Of a stretch of DNA of 64,000 nucleotides, positions 37,102 to 47,970 are shown in pieces. Position 1 is the stretch's first letter. Each line of letters opens with the position of its first letter. This DNA is from Gymnopus androsaceus JB14 (Eukaryota; Basidiomycota; Agaricomycetes; Agaricales; Omphalotaceae). The translations under genes were made by a program, and so were the position numbers. The notes beneath the pieces were generated by a model. That model saw nothing but the letters and a program-made list of their open reading frames with translations. It was not told the origin of the DNA and searched no databases. The DNA lies in assembly GCA_009733575.1 (NCBI GenBank), contig ML769573.1, positions 1-64,000 of the forward strand, given 5' to 3'.

Positions 37102-37395
37102 AATTCCTCTCAGATTTCGAGGTTGAAAATTTCTATTGACACCTTTCAGAAAGCTCACAAGATACCAGACTCGGTCGTTAATGCATGTATTAATGGTATC
37201 AACCTGGACTTAGAGTAATCCGATCTCTTTTGCTTTCATTATATTATATACACATGTCCAACAGTCTACATTTCCCAGAGCATACCTCTGTTTGGCTCTT
37301 GGCCCATTTCCCCTTCAGTTGGCCTCCTCCTTGTGCTCTCAGGTTGGAGCTCTGCTCTGGTTGGGGCTACGGGCACTCGGAGTCCACGGGTGGGA

Positions 37396-37490
37396 GCGCG
37401 GGCCAAGCCCCAGCCAAACCTCTCTACTAGTATTAACTCCTTTTACATGTATACTTAACTTATCTCTTATTAGAGTGCACATAGCTTATT
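37396..37490 (+). repeat. Split direct repeat B1
   Basis: 95 bp starting GCGCGGGCCAAGCCCCAGCC and ending CACATAGCTTATT; nearly identical to B2 (37737-37831). It abuts A2 with a 4-base spacer CCAC. Confidence 0.9.
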
Positions 37491-37494
37491 CCAC

Positions 37495-37629
37495 GATAAG
37501 CTAGCAGAGCGCGCTTATCAGAGGATAAGCTAAGCATGGCCTGAGAGTTGGTAGCGCGTGCTTAAGTGCTCTCATCCTTTTGGAGTCGACTCTCATAGCC
37601 GTCGCTCCTATATCAATTAATTTGAACCT
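37495..37629 (+). repeat. Split direct repeat A2
   Basis: 135-bp partner of A1 (31885-32019), differing at about a dozen positions. Confidence 0.9.
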
Positions 37630-37736
37630 CCCACCCACCCACTCCCGGTTCAACATAATCCTGAACACCAGCATCTTCCGACATTCCGGCTTTGACCACA
37701 CGGTTGATAATTTAAAAGCGATTTTTTTGCCCACCT

Positions 37737-37831
37737 GCGCGGGCCAAGCCCCAGCCAAACCTCTCTACTAGTATTAACTCCTTTTACATGTATACTTAAC
37801 TTATCTCTCATTAGAGTGCACATAGCTTATT
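37737..37831 (+). repeat. Split direct repeat B2
   Basis: 95-bp partner of B1 and right terminus of the tyrosine-recombinase element. It differs from B1 at one inner position (TCTCATTAG for TCTTATTAG). Confidence 0.9.
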
Positions 37832-37904
37832 GTAATGATAAACCATTAGAAAATCAATGTGAATTTCTCACAAAAAATAATGATTTCTCACGCGACAACT
37901 ACTA

Positions 37905-38090
37905 CGAAATTAAAAAAGAAATTTTTTGACAATGGTATGTGAAAATCTTTATGTTTTGCGCCCAAAAAATAAAATGGCCGCTCACCGGCTCTGCGGGTCT
38001 CACCGGGCGCTGAGCGGCCGTTTTATTTTTCAGGCGCAAAACATAAAGATTTTCGCGTACCATTGTCAAAAAATTTCTTTGTCAATTTCG
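37905..38090. mobile_element. 186-bp foldback MITE with TA target duplication
   Basis: The ends CGAAATTAAAAAAGAAATTT and, reverse-complemented from the right, CGAAATTGACAAAGAAATTT continue as an inverted repeat through GACAATGGTA, AAAATCTTTATGTTTTGCGC and AATAAAAC/TGGCCGCTCA to a short loop at about 37990. It is flanked by TA (37903-37904, 38091-38092), the duplication typical of Tc1/mariner. It sits in the left arm of the larger foldback element; the right arm has no insertion at the matching point. Confidence 0.8.
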
Positions 38091-38647
38091 TACATCAGAA
38101 AAAACTGTTTTGGGCCCAGGAGGATCTAATCTCACCTAGTCCTCTTAGGCAACCTGAGGTATCCTAGTTGGCCCAGGAAAAAGGGTAAAACTTTGGACAC
38201 CTCAGGTATCCTAGTCATCCTAGGTGTCCTGGGACATCCTGGGATGTCCTAGGGCATCCTGAGGCATCCTAGGATAAAATTTCTATCCCAGGATGCCTCA
38301 GGATGCCTCAGGATGCCCCAGGACACCCTCAGGACATCCCAGGATCTCCCAGGACACCTAGGATGACTAGGATACCTGAGGTGTCCAAAGTTTTGCCCTT
38401 TTTCCTGGGCCAACTAGGATGCCTCAGGTTGCCTAAGAGGACTAGGTGAGCTTAGATCCTCCTGGGCCCAAAACAGTTTTTGCTGATGTAGTAGTTATCA
38501 CGCGAGAAATCATCATTTTTTCATGAGAAATTTATATTGGTTTTCTAATTGTTTATCATTACGTTTATCTTAGAGTATTTCGCGCGATATTTTATGGCCT
38601 GGCTGCAGTGTTAGTGAGCTGGCAGGCTGGATTTGGGATTGGATATG

Positions 38648-39835
38648 CAAGTACTACGGTAATGGCGAATACTACGCGCCGCCTCCTAGGATTCGGTGCT
38701 TGTCCGATGCTGGTGCTGATCCTCAGTACGAATAATTTCATCTTGTGGTTTATTCCGTATCAATCATTGTTAATTGGATGATTTTGTAGAATATGAAACT
38801 GGTTCGCTGCAGTATTAGCCCTCATGAACTCGGTAAGTGTCACTTAATTCTATTTGAATCTTTCATCTGATTGGATTCACAGAATTCACAGAAAGAACCT
38901 TGATTAATGGCGATTGGACACATACGTTTCCTGGTGCTAATGATAGTACGAAACTGCAATTAAACTCACTCCGATCGTCAATCCAATGTAGAAGACCATC
39001 AAGATGCTAATGTCCATCTTTGTGAGACTTTATTTGATTAGATGAAAAGAGCTTTCACCAAACATGTTTAACCTATGTAGGACGCGGATCGGAGTGGAAC
39101 CATTGGGTTTAATGAGGTGCGTAGCGATGCTCGTTGTCCTTGGTATCTTACTCGATTGCTAATTTACGTGTTCGCTACAGCTCACGGGTCCTCGGAAGTA
39201 TATCAAAGTGACTACCCATCCTAGTTCAAGTGCACGCACACGAACGACCGCTGACACGTATCTCTATCTATCCCATAGGACTGGCAAAATGTATTCAGAC
39301 AATTTGACCAGGATCCATCAATGGACAAGAACTGGGCGATGCGTTATCGCAACTTGGGTACTCTTCTTCTATCCATCCGTCAATGCTAATCGTCATCATG
39401 CAACTGTTAACCATCTCCTCAACTCCTCGACCCGCGCAGCGTAAATACGGTGAGCTTACTTATCCTTCCCATATGCCTTCTTCGCTCCCTCCCTTTCGGG
39501 GGTGGATCCTAAAGCCAACATCTCCGCCCCTGTCACAGGAGCAGGAGCAATCTCACTCGACCGCTTCGTCCGCGCTTGCGTCGTCATCAAACAACTCAGC
39601 GAAGGCTTTAGCAGGCTCGATACAGATAAGGATGGGTAGATCCAGATTAATTATGATCAATTATGAATGCTGTTTTGACTTTTCCTTGAGGAAAAGGGAA
39701 TGTGGGGTTTGCATGTCAATAAGGACTCGGAATGCAGTGAAACAAATGAATGCGCGTCTCGTGGTGTATGATACTGTAAATAGCGATTATGTCTAGGTAG
39801 TATCTGTTTTCTTTTCTTTCTTTTCGTCGAAATTT
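38648..39835 (+). pseudogene. Decayed duplicate of the penta-EF-hand gene
   Basis: Aligns with 22318-23765 from TACGGTA-GGCG...CGCCGCCTCC through all introns to the 3' region (GTGTATGATACTGTAAATAGCG). The Pro/Gly-rich N-tail is almost wholly deleted, the FDLDT stretch is missing (about 38990), GATCGCTCTGGTTCC of an EF loop is lost near 39312, and TAG replaces TGG in KDG-WIQI (about 39638). Introns are retained, so it arose by DNA duplication, not retroposition. It lies 35 bp beyond the foldback element. Confidence 0.88.
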
Positions 39836-40154
39836 GAGCAGGGTGATGTTCTTCAACTGCTCGAAACTTCTCTAGCCCTTTATCATGAATCATGACTTCT
39901 TCCTGTAATTGTCGCAGAATATACACTCAAGATATATTTAACTGTATATTCGATGGTATACGATATGTTGGCTGCACCTATGTTCGACAAATGCGACTCT
40001 TATGTTATAACTTCAGTAAAACTATTCTTCATATTTCGTCTCATTGATCAGGTAATTCTACCCACTCAAAGAACCTCTTATTTTATAGGCTAGTAAGAGG
40101 TTGAGATATTGAGGTAGCATGAGTAACGCTCGTCTGCTGCTCCCTTCCAGCCAA
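39836..40154. other. Intergenic, 3' side of the FAD oxidoreductase
   Basis: No feature recognised. Confidence 0.5.
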
Positions 40155-42648
40155 CTACAAATCGATTTCAGTTATACTTGCACCCAAGTAAGATGAACGG
40201 AAAGACTGACCACACATCCAACAATCAAGCAACCTAAAAGGATCACTGGAGTGGTTTAATCATTCTAGTGAGCAAATATCGCTCAAAGGAAGCTAGTACT
40301 CACTACTTGTCCTTTAGTTCAAGAAGAGCGGGATAGTTTGGCCCCAAAAAGTGACTGAAGGATTCAAGGAGGTTGATTAGAAGGGAAAATGGAATGTGTT
40401 ATTACTTACATTCATAATCAGGTTCATAAGGATTAGCCTCGTTCTATTCAAGCTTCTGATTAGCCAAGTGTGAACAAGAATCGATATACATACAATGTAC
40501 GCTCCAGAATCCGGAGCCAGCTCTCTCATCCACTTAGTAATATTGTTCACAATCTCATACTGCGCGAACATTGTATCCAGCGTCGCGTTGTAATTCATAT
40601 TTTGATGGATTCCAAGCTGGGTATATCAGAATGGAAAGATCAATACAGGAGATAAATCGATTGCACGAACCTCCCAAAGAGAGTTACGCCATGCTGGAGT
40701 AGCGCTAGTCGTTCCCTCCGTATAATTGTACAAGAAGGGTGTTCCTTGGATGATGTACGGGTTCACGGCATAGGTGTCGATCATCTTGTTCATGACGTCG
40801 AGTAAGGCTTGTTTACTATCAGCGTCGGTAAAGAAGGGGTCTGTAGGGATTAGACGGCTTCCAAGGATTGTTTGAACACCCACACTCTGCAGGATTGTAT
40901 AATGTTCAGCGGCGCGATAGAAGTGTGTTTCAAACTAGTAGAACAACACTCACCGCTTCCGCCGATTCGACATATTTTTCGAAAAAGCTTTCCCATGAAG
41001 GGAGATCTTCCACTACCGCCGTCCCATTCTGAGCGAGGGCGTAATCCATAAGAGGCTGCACAGAAGCCTGAGCCTCTTCGAGGGTTAGGAGTGGATTAAC
41101 ATTGATGAGAGACGCCGGTCCCATGTGTCCACCCCAACCTTCTTGACCCCATTTATACGCGTTGTCGACAATAAGTTGGAGGAATCCCGGTGCGTTTTCA
41201 GCGGTCTGATTGAATGATATTGCAGCACTTTCAGAAAAAATCAGGTTAAAGAAAATTAATAGTACAACAACTTACACACGTAGACTCATCTGAGGCTCAA
41301 CAAGCATAGACGATTCGAGGACGACACCAAATGTCGATCCAGCACCTCCGCGCAGGGCCCAGAAAAGATCCGAGTTCTGGAATTTGTTTGCAGTTCTAAC
41401 GACGCCGTCTAAAGTAATGATCTTGTATTGAAGCTACGGATTGCGATGAGGTTTGAAGAGAAGACTATATGAAAAGACTACACTCACCACACGATCGATT
41501 CCCAGACCGTATACGGGCGAGAGAACACTGTGACCTCCAGCCTGAACCCACCTGGTAAAAGGCTTAGGGTCAGGGCATTTTCCATCATATATATAAAATC
41601 TGAACAAACCCTCCACTCGCAGTTATCGTTTGGTGGTAGCCACCGACCACTGTAATGTTATTCTCTTCTGCGAAGTCATACACGTCCTCAAATGGGACTC
41701 CTGCCTGTAAACATTCGATTATTACACCATGACCCAAACTCGAAAAAAAAAACGCACTCCAATGGTCACGGCCGGATAACTCTCGTTTCCTCCTTCAGGT
41801 GTGAAGTCAGCGGAATAAGATAGCTGGATGGAGTTGTAAGCAAGGCTTGTAACATTTAAGTTAACATCCACGAACCGAGTCGAGATTCCTGGTCTGAAAT
41901 ATCCGATGTGAATAGTGCTCAAATTGCAATAAAGAAATCAACCAACCCAAAGCGATAAAGATCCAAAACTTGATCTTCCCTTGCAGCGCCGCATAAGTCT
42001 CGATGCTCTGGACGGCTCTGATTCGGGAAATGATATACCTTGTAGTCATGCCCGGAGGCCTTGATTGAGAATGGTATGCCAGTCTCGTTGACAAACGATA
42101 GTGCCGCCAGAATGTCCTGCTCACTTCGAACATCAATCTACAAAAGAAATTATTTAAGAAGCCTGTACATCAGAAAAATTGGAATATAGATGGTCGACCC
42201 ACATAGCGGGGAGCGATAGCTCCTTGGAAGCATTCCTTGCCTTCCCAAGCCGTAGGGTCACTTGGATCATTCGAGTTCAGTAGGCATCGTTGAACAGTTG
42301 ACTGGCAGGTTTCCCATTGCGGCTGAAGATAGAAAGGGCTTGCTTCGGCAACATATACCAGGGAGTTATCAAATAGCGTACCAGCATGTGAGCACTATAA
42401 TGCACAGAGCGGAAGTCTGGATCTAAGTATCCTTGTTGAACCAGGGCACATTCTGTCGCGTTAACGGTCGAGGGCATGCCGTTTACAGTAGAAAAGCATG
42501 AAGACGCGAGAGGCAAAGAAGTGTAGAGATGTCCACCAACTGTGCCATTCAGTTGAGCCCATTGATCATCGTTGGGAGGAGCCAGAGCAGCAGCGCGTTG
42601 GATTAGAAGACCATAGATGGGAAGTCCGAGCAAAGCAAAGGTTGGCAT
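40155..42648 (-). CDS. Secreted FAD-linked oxidoreductase (berberine-bridge-enzyme-like)
   Basis: FAD-dependent oxidase of the BBE/FAD_binding_4 family; substrates of such fungal enzymes include sugars and metabolite intermediates. The start at 42648 gives MPTFALLGLPIYGLLIQRA, a signal-peptide-like hydrophobic start. Exons in order: CFQGAIAPRYV, VNETGIPFSIKASGHDYK (His of the GH motif is the usual covalent FAD site), GRSSFGSLSLW, LSYSADFTPEG, NNITVVGGYHQTITASGG, WVQAGGHSVLSPVYGLGIDR, LFWALRGGAGSTFGVVLESS, GWGGHMGPASLINVNP, LPSWESFFEKYV, RLIPTDPFF, FWGPNYPALLELKDK and a final BBE-type YDPFRLLDCWMC, ending in TAG at 40155-40157. All junctions I tried close in frame, so it looks intact. If the last intron is not used, the stop would be at 40313. 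Confidence 0.85.
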
Positions 42649-42656
42649 CTTGCAGA

Positions 42657-42713
42657 GAGAGAGTGTGTGTGTGTGTGCGGCGCATGAACGCCTTAATATC
42701 GGAGGCTTATATA
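42657..42713 (-). promoter_or_regulatory. GT microsatellite and TATA box of the oxidoreductase
   Basis: On the minus strand GTATATAAG (42705-42713) lies about 60 bp upstream of the ATG at 42648. Between them is an (AC)n/(GT)n run (42663-42676) followed by GAGAGA, placed in the 5' leader. Confidence 0.55.
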
Positions 42714-42719
42714 CTTTTT

Positions 42720-43765
42720 CAATCCCCAGAATGGGTCAGACGGTCCCTTGGTTTTCGAAAACCGTTAAAGAATCTCCGAGAACCACGGAATAAAGTACCC
42801 TCCCATCTGTCCGCCCAGCTCCTAGACCGTTACGGCTAAAAACCCATAATAGAATGAGACCGTAGTCGGATAGCAAGCGAATGTGGACCAGGAAGTTGGC
42901 TACTTTGCCTCTGGCGCATGCCCGTCAATCCTGTAGGGCTGTCAGGCGACTCAGGCCAACGCCATAAGCGCAGGCATGGATATAAACCCTCAATAAAATC
43001 CTGAATTTAACCTGCTTTTGGCTACTAGTCGTCGCTTCGAAAACTTGGTTTTGCTGGTGGCAGTTGGAATGGAAGCTCTTCCGCTTAGCCGATGATCCGT
43101 GACTTATGCGCTCAGACGCAGTCGCGTCCGTCGACTCTGCCTCAACATCCTTCTGCCAAATCTAATACTATCTTCAAATAGTCTGTGGTTAAATGCCAAA
43201 AAGGTAATCATAGCTCCTGCTCAAAATTATCAGAGCTGAGGTATTTGACAAGTCAGTGAGCTTAATCTTGTGTATGATCATCCAGGATGTAGCGAGACAC
43301 TGAGACACTGAGTGCCTAGGCCTGACTAATGATTGCCTCATCCTAGTCCCAGGTCTCGGCATCTGCTAAGTGCTACATATCGTATCACTACGGGAAACAG
43401 CTCCGTTCTTCCACTACACCATAGGGGGATGCTCCCTGCTCAAACTGCCAGCCGAAGGTCTACCATAAACAGCGAGCAATGGCCAGCAAACCTCGCCACA
43501 AATGCTGAAGGTCCTGGAAGAAAAACGCAAGGAAAAAAACGAAAGTCCACCAGTGCAAGATAATTTTTGTCTGAATTTAACGGCAGTTATAAATAAGGCA
43601 AAGCCGAATGATGCTCAGAATATACATGATTAGTATACCATTTTCAACCGAACCTCGTAAGAATATAGAAAACGGCGGGCTATGCATTGAATTTGAGCCA
43701 GCATACACGAACTAGAACAACGGAAACATCGTACCAAACCCGAATCGTACATTATGCTATTATTT
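42720..43765. other. Intergenic
   Basis: No gene. The last about 130 bp (from 43640) belong to the 3' flank shared by the P450 copies. Confidence 0.5.
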
Positions 43766-46761
43766 TCAAGCCACTCTTTTTCGGAACATCACCTTTGCAG
43801 ACCTATTCGGACCGAAACTGATACCATGCCATTCATCAGGAGGGTATTGTCCATCGTTTTCAAACTTGAGGTCGTAACTGACCAAAACATGCGCAAGGAG
43901 GGCTTTAATCTCGTTCACAGCGAAGAATCGTCCAGGGCTATAAGAGTCGAGGGACAAAAGATTACATAGAATTAGAAAAGGTATGTATCACTTGTAGAGG
44001 AAAAAACCGACCACATGTGTCGTCCGGCGCCAAACAGCATGTAGGAAGGGTCCATTCCTACCATCTGGTGCTTCATAGTTTCACCTTCTCGTTCTCGCAT
44101 GTCGGAATATCGGAAGGGGTTCAGCTTGTTTGCCTCCTCATAAATCTCCTGGAATTAGTTCAGCCCTGAGAGACTCGAAATCCTTTTGAGGGTCAACCTA
44201 CATCATCGTGATGCATTCCATACGATGCTACGGAAACCGTCGTTCCAGCAGGAATAACACTTCCGTTGGAAAACTTAAAGTCTCTGAGTGCCATTCGGCG
44301 CATCGATACTATTAAACCATTAACCCGCAATGAAAACTAGGTAGTAGGAAGAGAGCTGGAATCAACTTACTTCCTACACCAGCGAGCCTTTGTGTTTCCT
44401 TCATGAAACTATCTAACTTTCTCATCTGGCCCATTGCAGCCTTGGACCATCCCAGCTCCCTGACAACGGTTTCTACTTCTTCACGCAAAGTTTGAACAAG
44501 CTCGGAATTGCCAGCCAGGCGGAAGAGACTAGTGGTACAAGCCCGAAGGAAATGATTAGCAACAAAAGCTCCGCGAAGTCAAAGTATATCGGAAACTCAC
44601 AACACTCTACATAGATAAAATTACAACAGTAGTGAGAATGGCGAATGGGCGGGTGTTGCATGACATACCATGGTATGAATGGCAGCAAAGTTGATGTTCA
44701 AGATACGCAAGACAATATTGTATACAATGTTGTTGCGGCGCTTGCCTTTCGCTTCATCCAATAGCCAGGAAATGAGATCATTCTACAGAAAGAGTAATGT
44801 TTGACTTTGAACAAGAACAGTGTGAAAGCGTACAGGTTTGTCTGGCCATTCCGATGACCCATATTCTTCCTCCTTCTGAAGTCGCTCCAAGATTAACGGC
44901 TCGAGGTGTTTTGTATGAGGTCACTTTTCACCAAATATTCCAACTTTTGACTGATCCGTTTTGATGGCAATTGAATACATTCAGTTTGTCAACTTCAACT
45001 TTGTGTATGCCAACTTCAACTTTATGTGTACTGTTTTAGTGCAAGTCAAGGTATTCCAATTTTGAGATCATAGAATATATCTATGTCCCAACAAGTTTGA
45101 CTTCTGTGGGACCCGGGAAGTAAGTCCTGTACCATTTCGAGCACTTTGTAAATAGCATTAAGATTTATAAGTGCCCACTTAGTGCACAGTGAAATGGCCT
45201 TATATAGTAATTTCTGACAGCTTTGGCCTCTGAAAAATATGCAAAATCAACTAAGATCTCAAAAACACTTATCACAGAATGTGACATTTTGTATGATTTC
45301 AGTCTTGTACTTATGAAGTACTCAAAATGTTACAATCAGATTATGCCATGCTCCTCTCTACAGGTTACTAGCTAAACAATATATTGTATGATTGCTATAT
45401 GCATGGCCACAAGTAGTAGTAGTATTACCCTGAAGTTAAAGCTAAAGTAACACAAGTTGAAAGTTGAAGTTGAACAAAAAGTTGAAAGTTCGAGTTGAAC
45501 ATGTGATTCAAAGTTGAAGTTGAAACAAAAAGTTGAATTTCAAGTTAAAGCCGAAATATTTGGCGAAATATCACCTCATAGTTTTGTGGCACGTTTAACG
45601 CCAGTAGGAACATTCGTCATGAACTGGCATACAATACTACAGGATACAAGCCAAAGATGGTTATGAATATCAGCAATTGCAACAACTCAAAAAAAGAACT
45701 GACCTCTTGAGAATAGTCGGGTATCTTCGAAGTGTTCGGGCACCCTTCATTGCGTCAACAGTGAATTCAATATTGAGATTCTACGAAGTGAAGGTAAGTA
45801 TAAATTACAGCTTTGATGGAGAATAAAAAACTGCGAACAATATAATCTGGGTCTCTACCTACATCTCAAGATTAGTATACAAACATTGCAAAATATTGAA
45901 GACGCAAACCACATACATAGAGGCGCGCCGACAAAGACTCGGTTACTTGTCCTAGAAACAATCTTCATTACGGTATAAAGCATGGGAACTTGTATCCACT
46001 CGGATGCTTTTTGAATGCCAGTGGAGATGATTGGGCACGGACACAAAAATTGGACAATCACGATGATCCCTACCTTTAGCAGGAATTTGGTCTTCCACGG
46101 CAAGCACAATTTCATCTCGCAGATCATCGAACCGTGCACCTAAGTTTCGTGTTAGAGGAGTGCGAACAACAGCAACGTGGTACGGGTCGTTCGAAGCCTC
46201 AGCTCCAAGAGTATAGTCTGCTTGCAGATACTGCAACGAATTAGTAAAGAATGGTAAAAAGCTTGACGACAGCGGCACACCTCTCTGGCCGCTTCTTTGG
46301 ACGAGAGATCCATGTCGCTGGCTTTCTTCATATCTTCGATCATCTCTTTTCCTGAGACAATCACCTCCCAGCGGTCAATAAGTGGTATTTTGAATGCCTG
46401 TCCTGGGTACTTGATTGACCGTTAACATACATCGTGCGAGCCTGCGCATCAAAATTGACTGCTAGGAAGAATAACGTGTCACCTTTTGGTAGCCTTCCAA
46501 GATGATTTCCCGAGCATGTTTATTGAATCTCTTGGCACTTGTGTAGGACGAGAAAAATCCGGATGAGCCCACAGTAGGTAGGGCATTGAGCTTTGTAGGT
46601 AATTCATGTTCAGCGTCTAGATCAGTATAGAGGTGCTATGTAGCGTTGACCTTATTCATGCGAGCCCACCATCGTAAAAACTTTGGAATAACGAGCGTTA
46701 GTAGGAAGATGGCTCCCAAGGAGAGAGCCTGAGAGAGGGGAGTCAGTGAAATGGGGGACAT
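43766..46761 (-). pseudogene. Cytochrome P450, copy 2 of 4, disrupted by a MITE
   Basis: Same gene structure as copy 1: start 46761 (MSPISLTPLSQALSLGAIF), RTSNRVFVGAP, ETQRL region, a C-terminal exon beginning SPGRFFAVNEIKALLAHVL, and a stop at 43766-43768. The exon encoding TKHLEPLILERLQKEEEYG is cut by the hAT-type MITE at 44915-45579, which no splicing could remove cleanly. Its parallel flanks to copy 1, together with the EF-hand relic at 38.6 kb, suggest an old segmental duplication of the EF-hand/P450 pair. Confidence 0.85.
44915..45579 (-). mobile_element. Non-autonomous hAT-type element (MITE), copy 2
   Basis: A 665-bp reverse-orientation relative of 1973-2774. Left end ATGAGGTCACTTTTCACC; the right end reverse-complements to ATGAGGTGATATTTCGCC. 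It is flanked by TGTTTTGT (44907-44914) and AGTTTTGT (45580-45587), an 8-bp duplication with one change. The uninterrupted target is seen in P450 copy 3 near 49113 (GAGGTGTTTTGTGGCACG). Confidence 0.88.
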
Positions 46762-47970
46762 TGGTCGGCCTTAGATTGACTCCCATGCCAATATTTATCG
46801 AATTCACGAAAATATCTACGGTGAGAACTCGTGAAATTTGAATACAAATTAGATAGGAATTGTGGGGAAAACGTACCAGAGAAGTACACAAGTACTAACT
46901 CCCGAGGTACAGAATGGATATAGAACGCTGTCTCGAAAAACATACTTAGGTAAAGTTTCTATCTTCGGCGACGATAATGTCAGATGATTGTCTGACACAC
47001 TGGGGCGGCTAGTTACGTCTCCGCAACAGCATGATATTAACTGTCTGTTGTTGGATAAGATTTCGAACTTCGAGTTCAAAGCTCAAAGTTTCAAAGTCAT
47101 TTAGACGCGACGTGTGCTACACAATACTGGGCGCTTCTAAACATGTGGTGAGCGCTAACTTACTGAAGCGTCATTCTATTCTGATGAGTGGAGACGTGTC
47201 TTTTGGCCATGTATTTCGCTAGGAGATACATGCCTGCCGCAGTCGCTCCACTGTCAAATCCGGTCCCTCAGATACCACCACTATTCAAAGGGTACTTGGG
47301 CGGAGAAGGTCTGATAGCAGTTTCTGAGGTCCTGATATAGTCCGCTCTCCAACTCTGCTGGCAGGATGATGATACCTCGATTCCACCATATCAGATCCGC
47401 AGAGGCCCTATCATAGACAGTTGCCCCAAATACATCAATTTCAGCTCTGGCACAATTACCAGCTTGGATTTACAATACTCGAGACCTTGAACACCCAATT
47501 TCCGGATCGCATTTGTACATCTACTCCCATTTCTCGTTTTCCTCGAAATTTGAGTGGCCAGGATTAACTGTACTAACCTAAGGAACGACGTCTTTTACCA
47601 GCATCTTCCGAAAACCTTGGCGTCGGTACAAAAATAAACCTGGATTAGTGAATTCACTCAGTCGAGAGGACATGATATTACCATTTTCAGTCTTCGAACC
47701 TCCGTAAGAATATCATAGAAAACGGTAAAGACGAAAGTCCACAAATGCAAGATGAGTCTTGTCTAAATCCAACTTCGCTAACTTTCAATTGTGACCAACG
47801 GAAAGTCAACTGATGCTCAGAATATACATGACTAGTATACCATTTTCAATCGAACCTCCGTCACAAGAATATAGAAAACGGTGGGTTATACATTGAATTT
47901 GAGCCAGCGTACACGAACGAGAACAAAAGAAACATCGTACCAAATCCGGCTTGTACAGTATGCATTAATT
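46762..47970. other. Spacer between P450 copies 2 and 3
   Basis: No gene. It contains sequence shared with 54040-54310 (GGTCTGA-AG and CATATCAGATC segments, about 47300-47400) and two partial copies of the P450 3' flank (about 47680 and 47830). Confidence 0.5.

Larger units (their letters stand above)
31885..37831 (+). mobile_element. Tyrosine-recombinase retrotransposon (DIRS order, Ngaro/PAT-like)
   Basis: A roughly 5.9-kb element with reverse transcriptase, RNase H and tyrosine recombinase domains. It has the split direct repeat layout A1 - coding - B1 - A2 - B2 that marks Ngaro/PAT-type elements: A1 31885-32019, B1 37396-37490, A2 37495-37629, B2 37737-37831. It makes no target duplication, as expected for recombinase-based integration. 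The intact right arm of the surrounding foldback element (38520-38575) gives the uninterrupted sequence and so locates both borders to within about 5 bp. The coding part has frameshifts and stops, so this copy is dead. Confidence 0.88.
31833..38610. mobile_element. CACTA-like foldback element carrying nested insertions
   Basis: The left end CACTGCGGCCAGGCCATAAA and the reverse complement of the right end CACTGCAGCCAGGCCATAAA are inverted repeats that continue, with insertions in the left arm, for about 320 bp to a centre near 38280. A 3-bp duplication TTA is at 31830-31832 and 38611-38613. The inner arms contain imperfect tandem variants of CCTCAGGATGC. Removing the retroelement (31885-37831) and the small TA-flanked element (37905-38090) leaves about 640 bp, nearly a pure palindrome without coding capacity. 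CACTG ends plus a 3-bp duplication fit CACTA/EnSpm; no transposase is present to confirm. The paralogous region near 53880 lacks the insertion. Confidence 0.8.

Noticed and set aside
38091..38490. Independent 400-bp palindromic MITE
   Set aside because: Its arms continue without a break into the outer inverted repeats of the foldback element once the 186-bp insertion is removed, so it is the centre of that element.
38648..39835. Processed (retroposed) pseudogene of the EF-hand gene
   Set aside because: Introns are retained and the 3' flank is shared, so it is a DNA-level duplicate.
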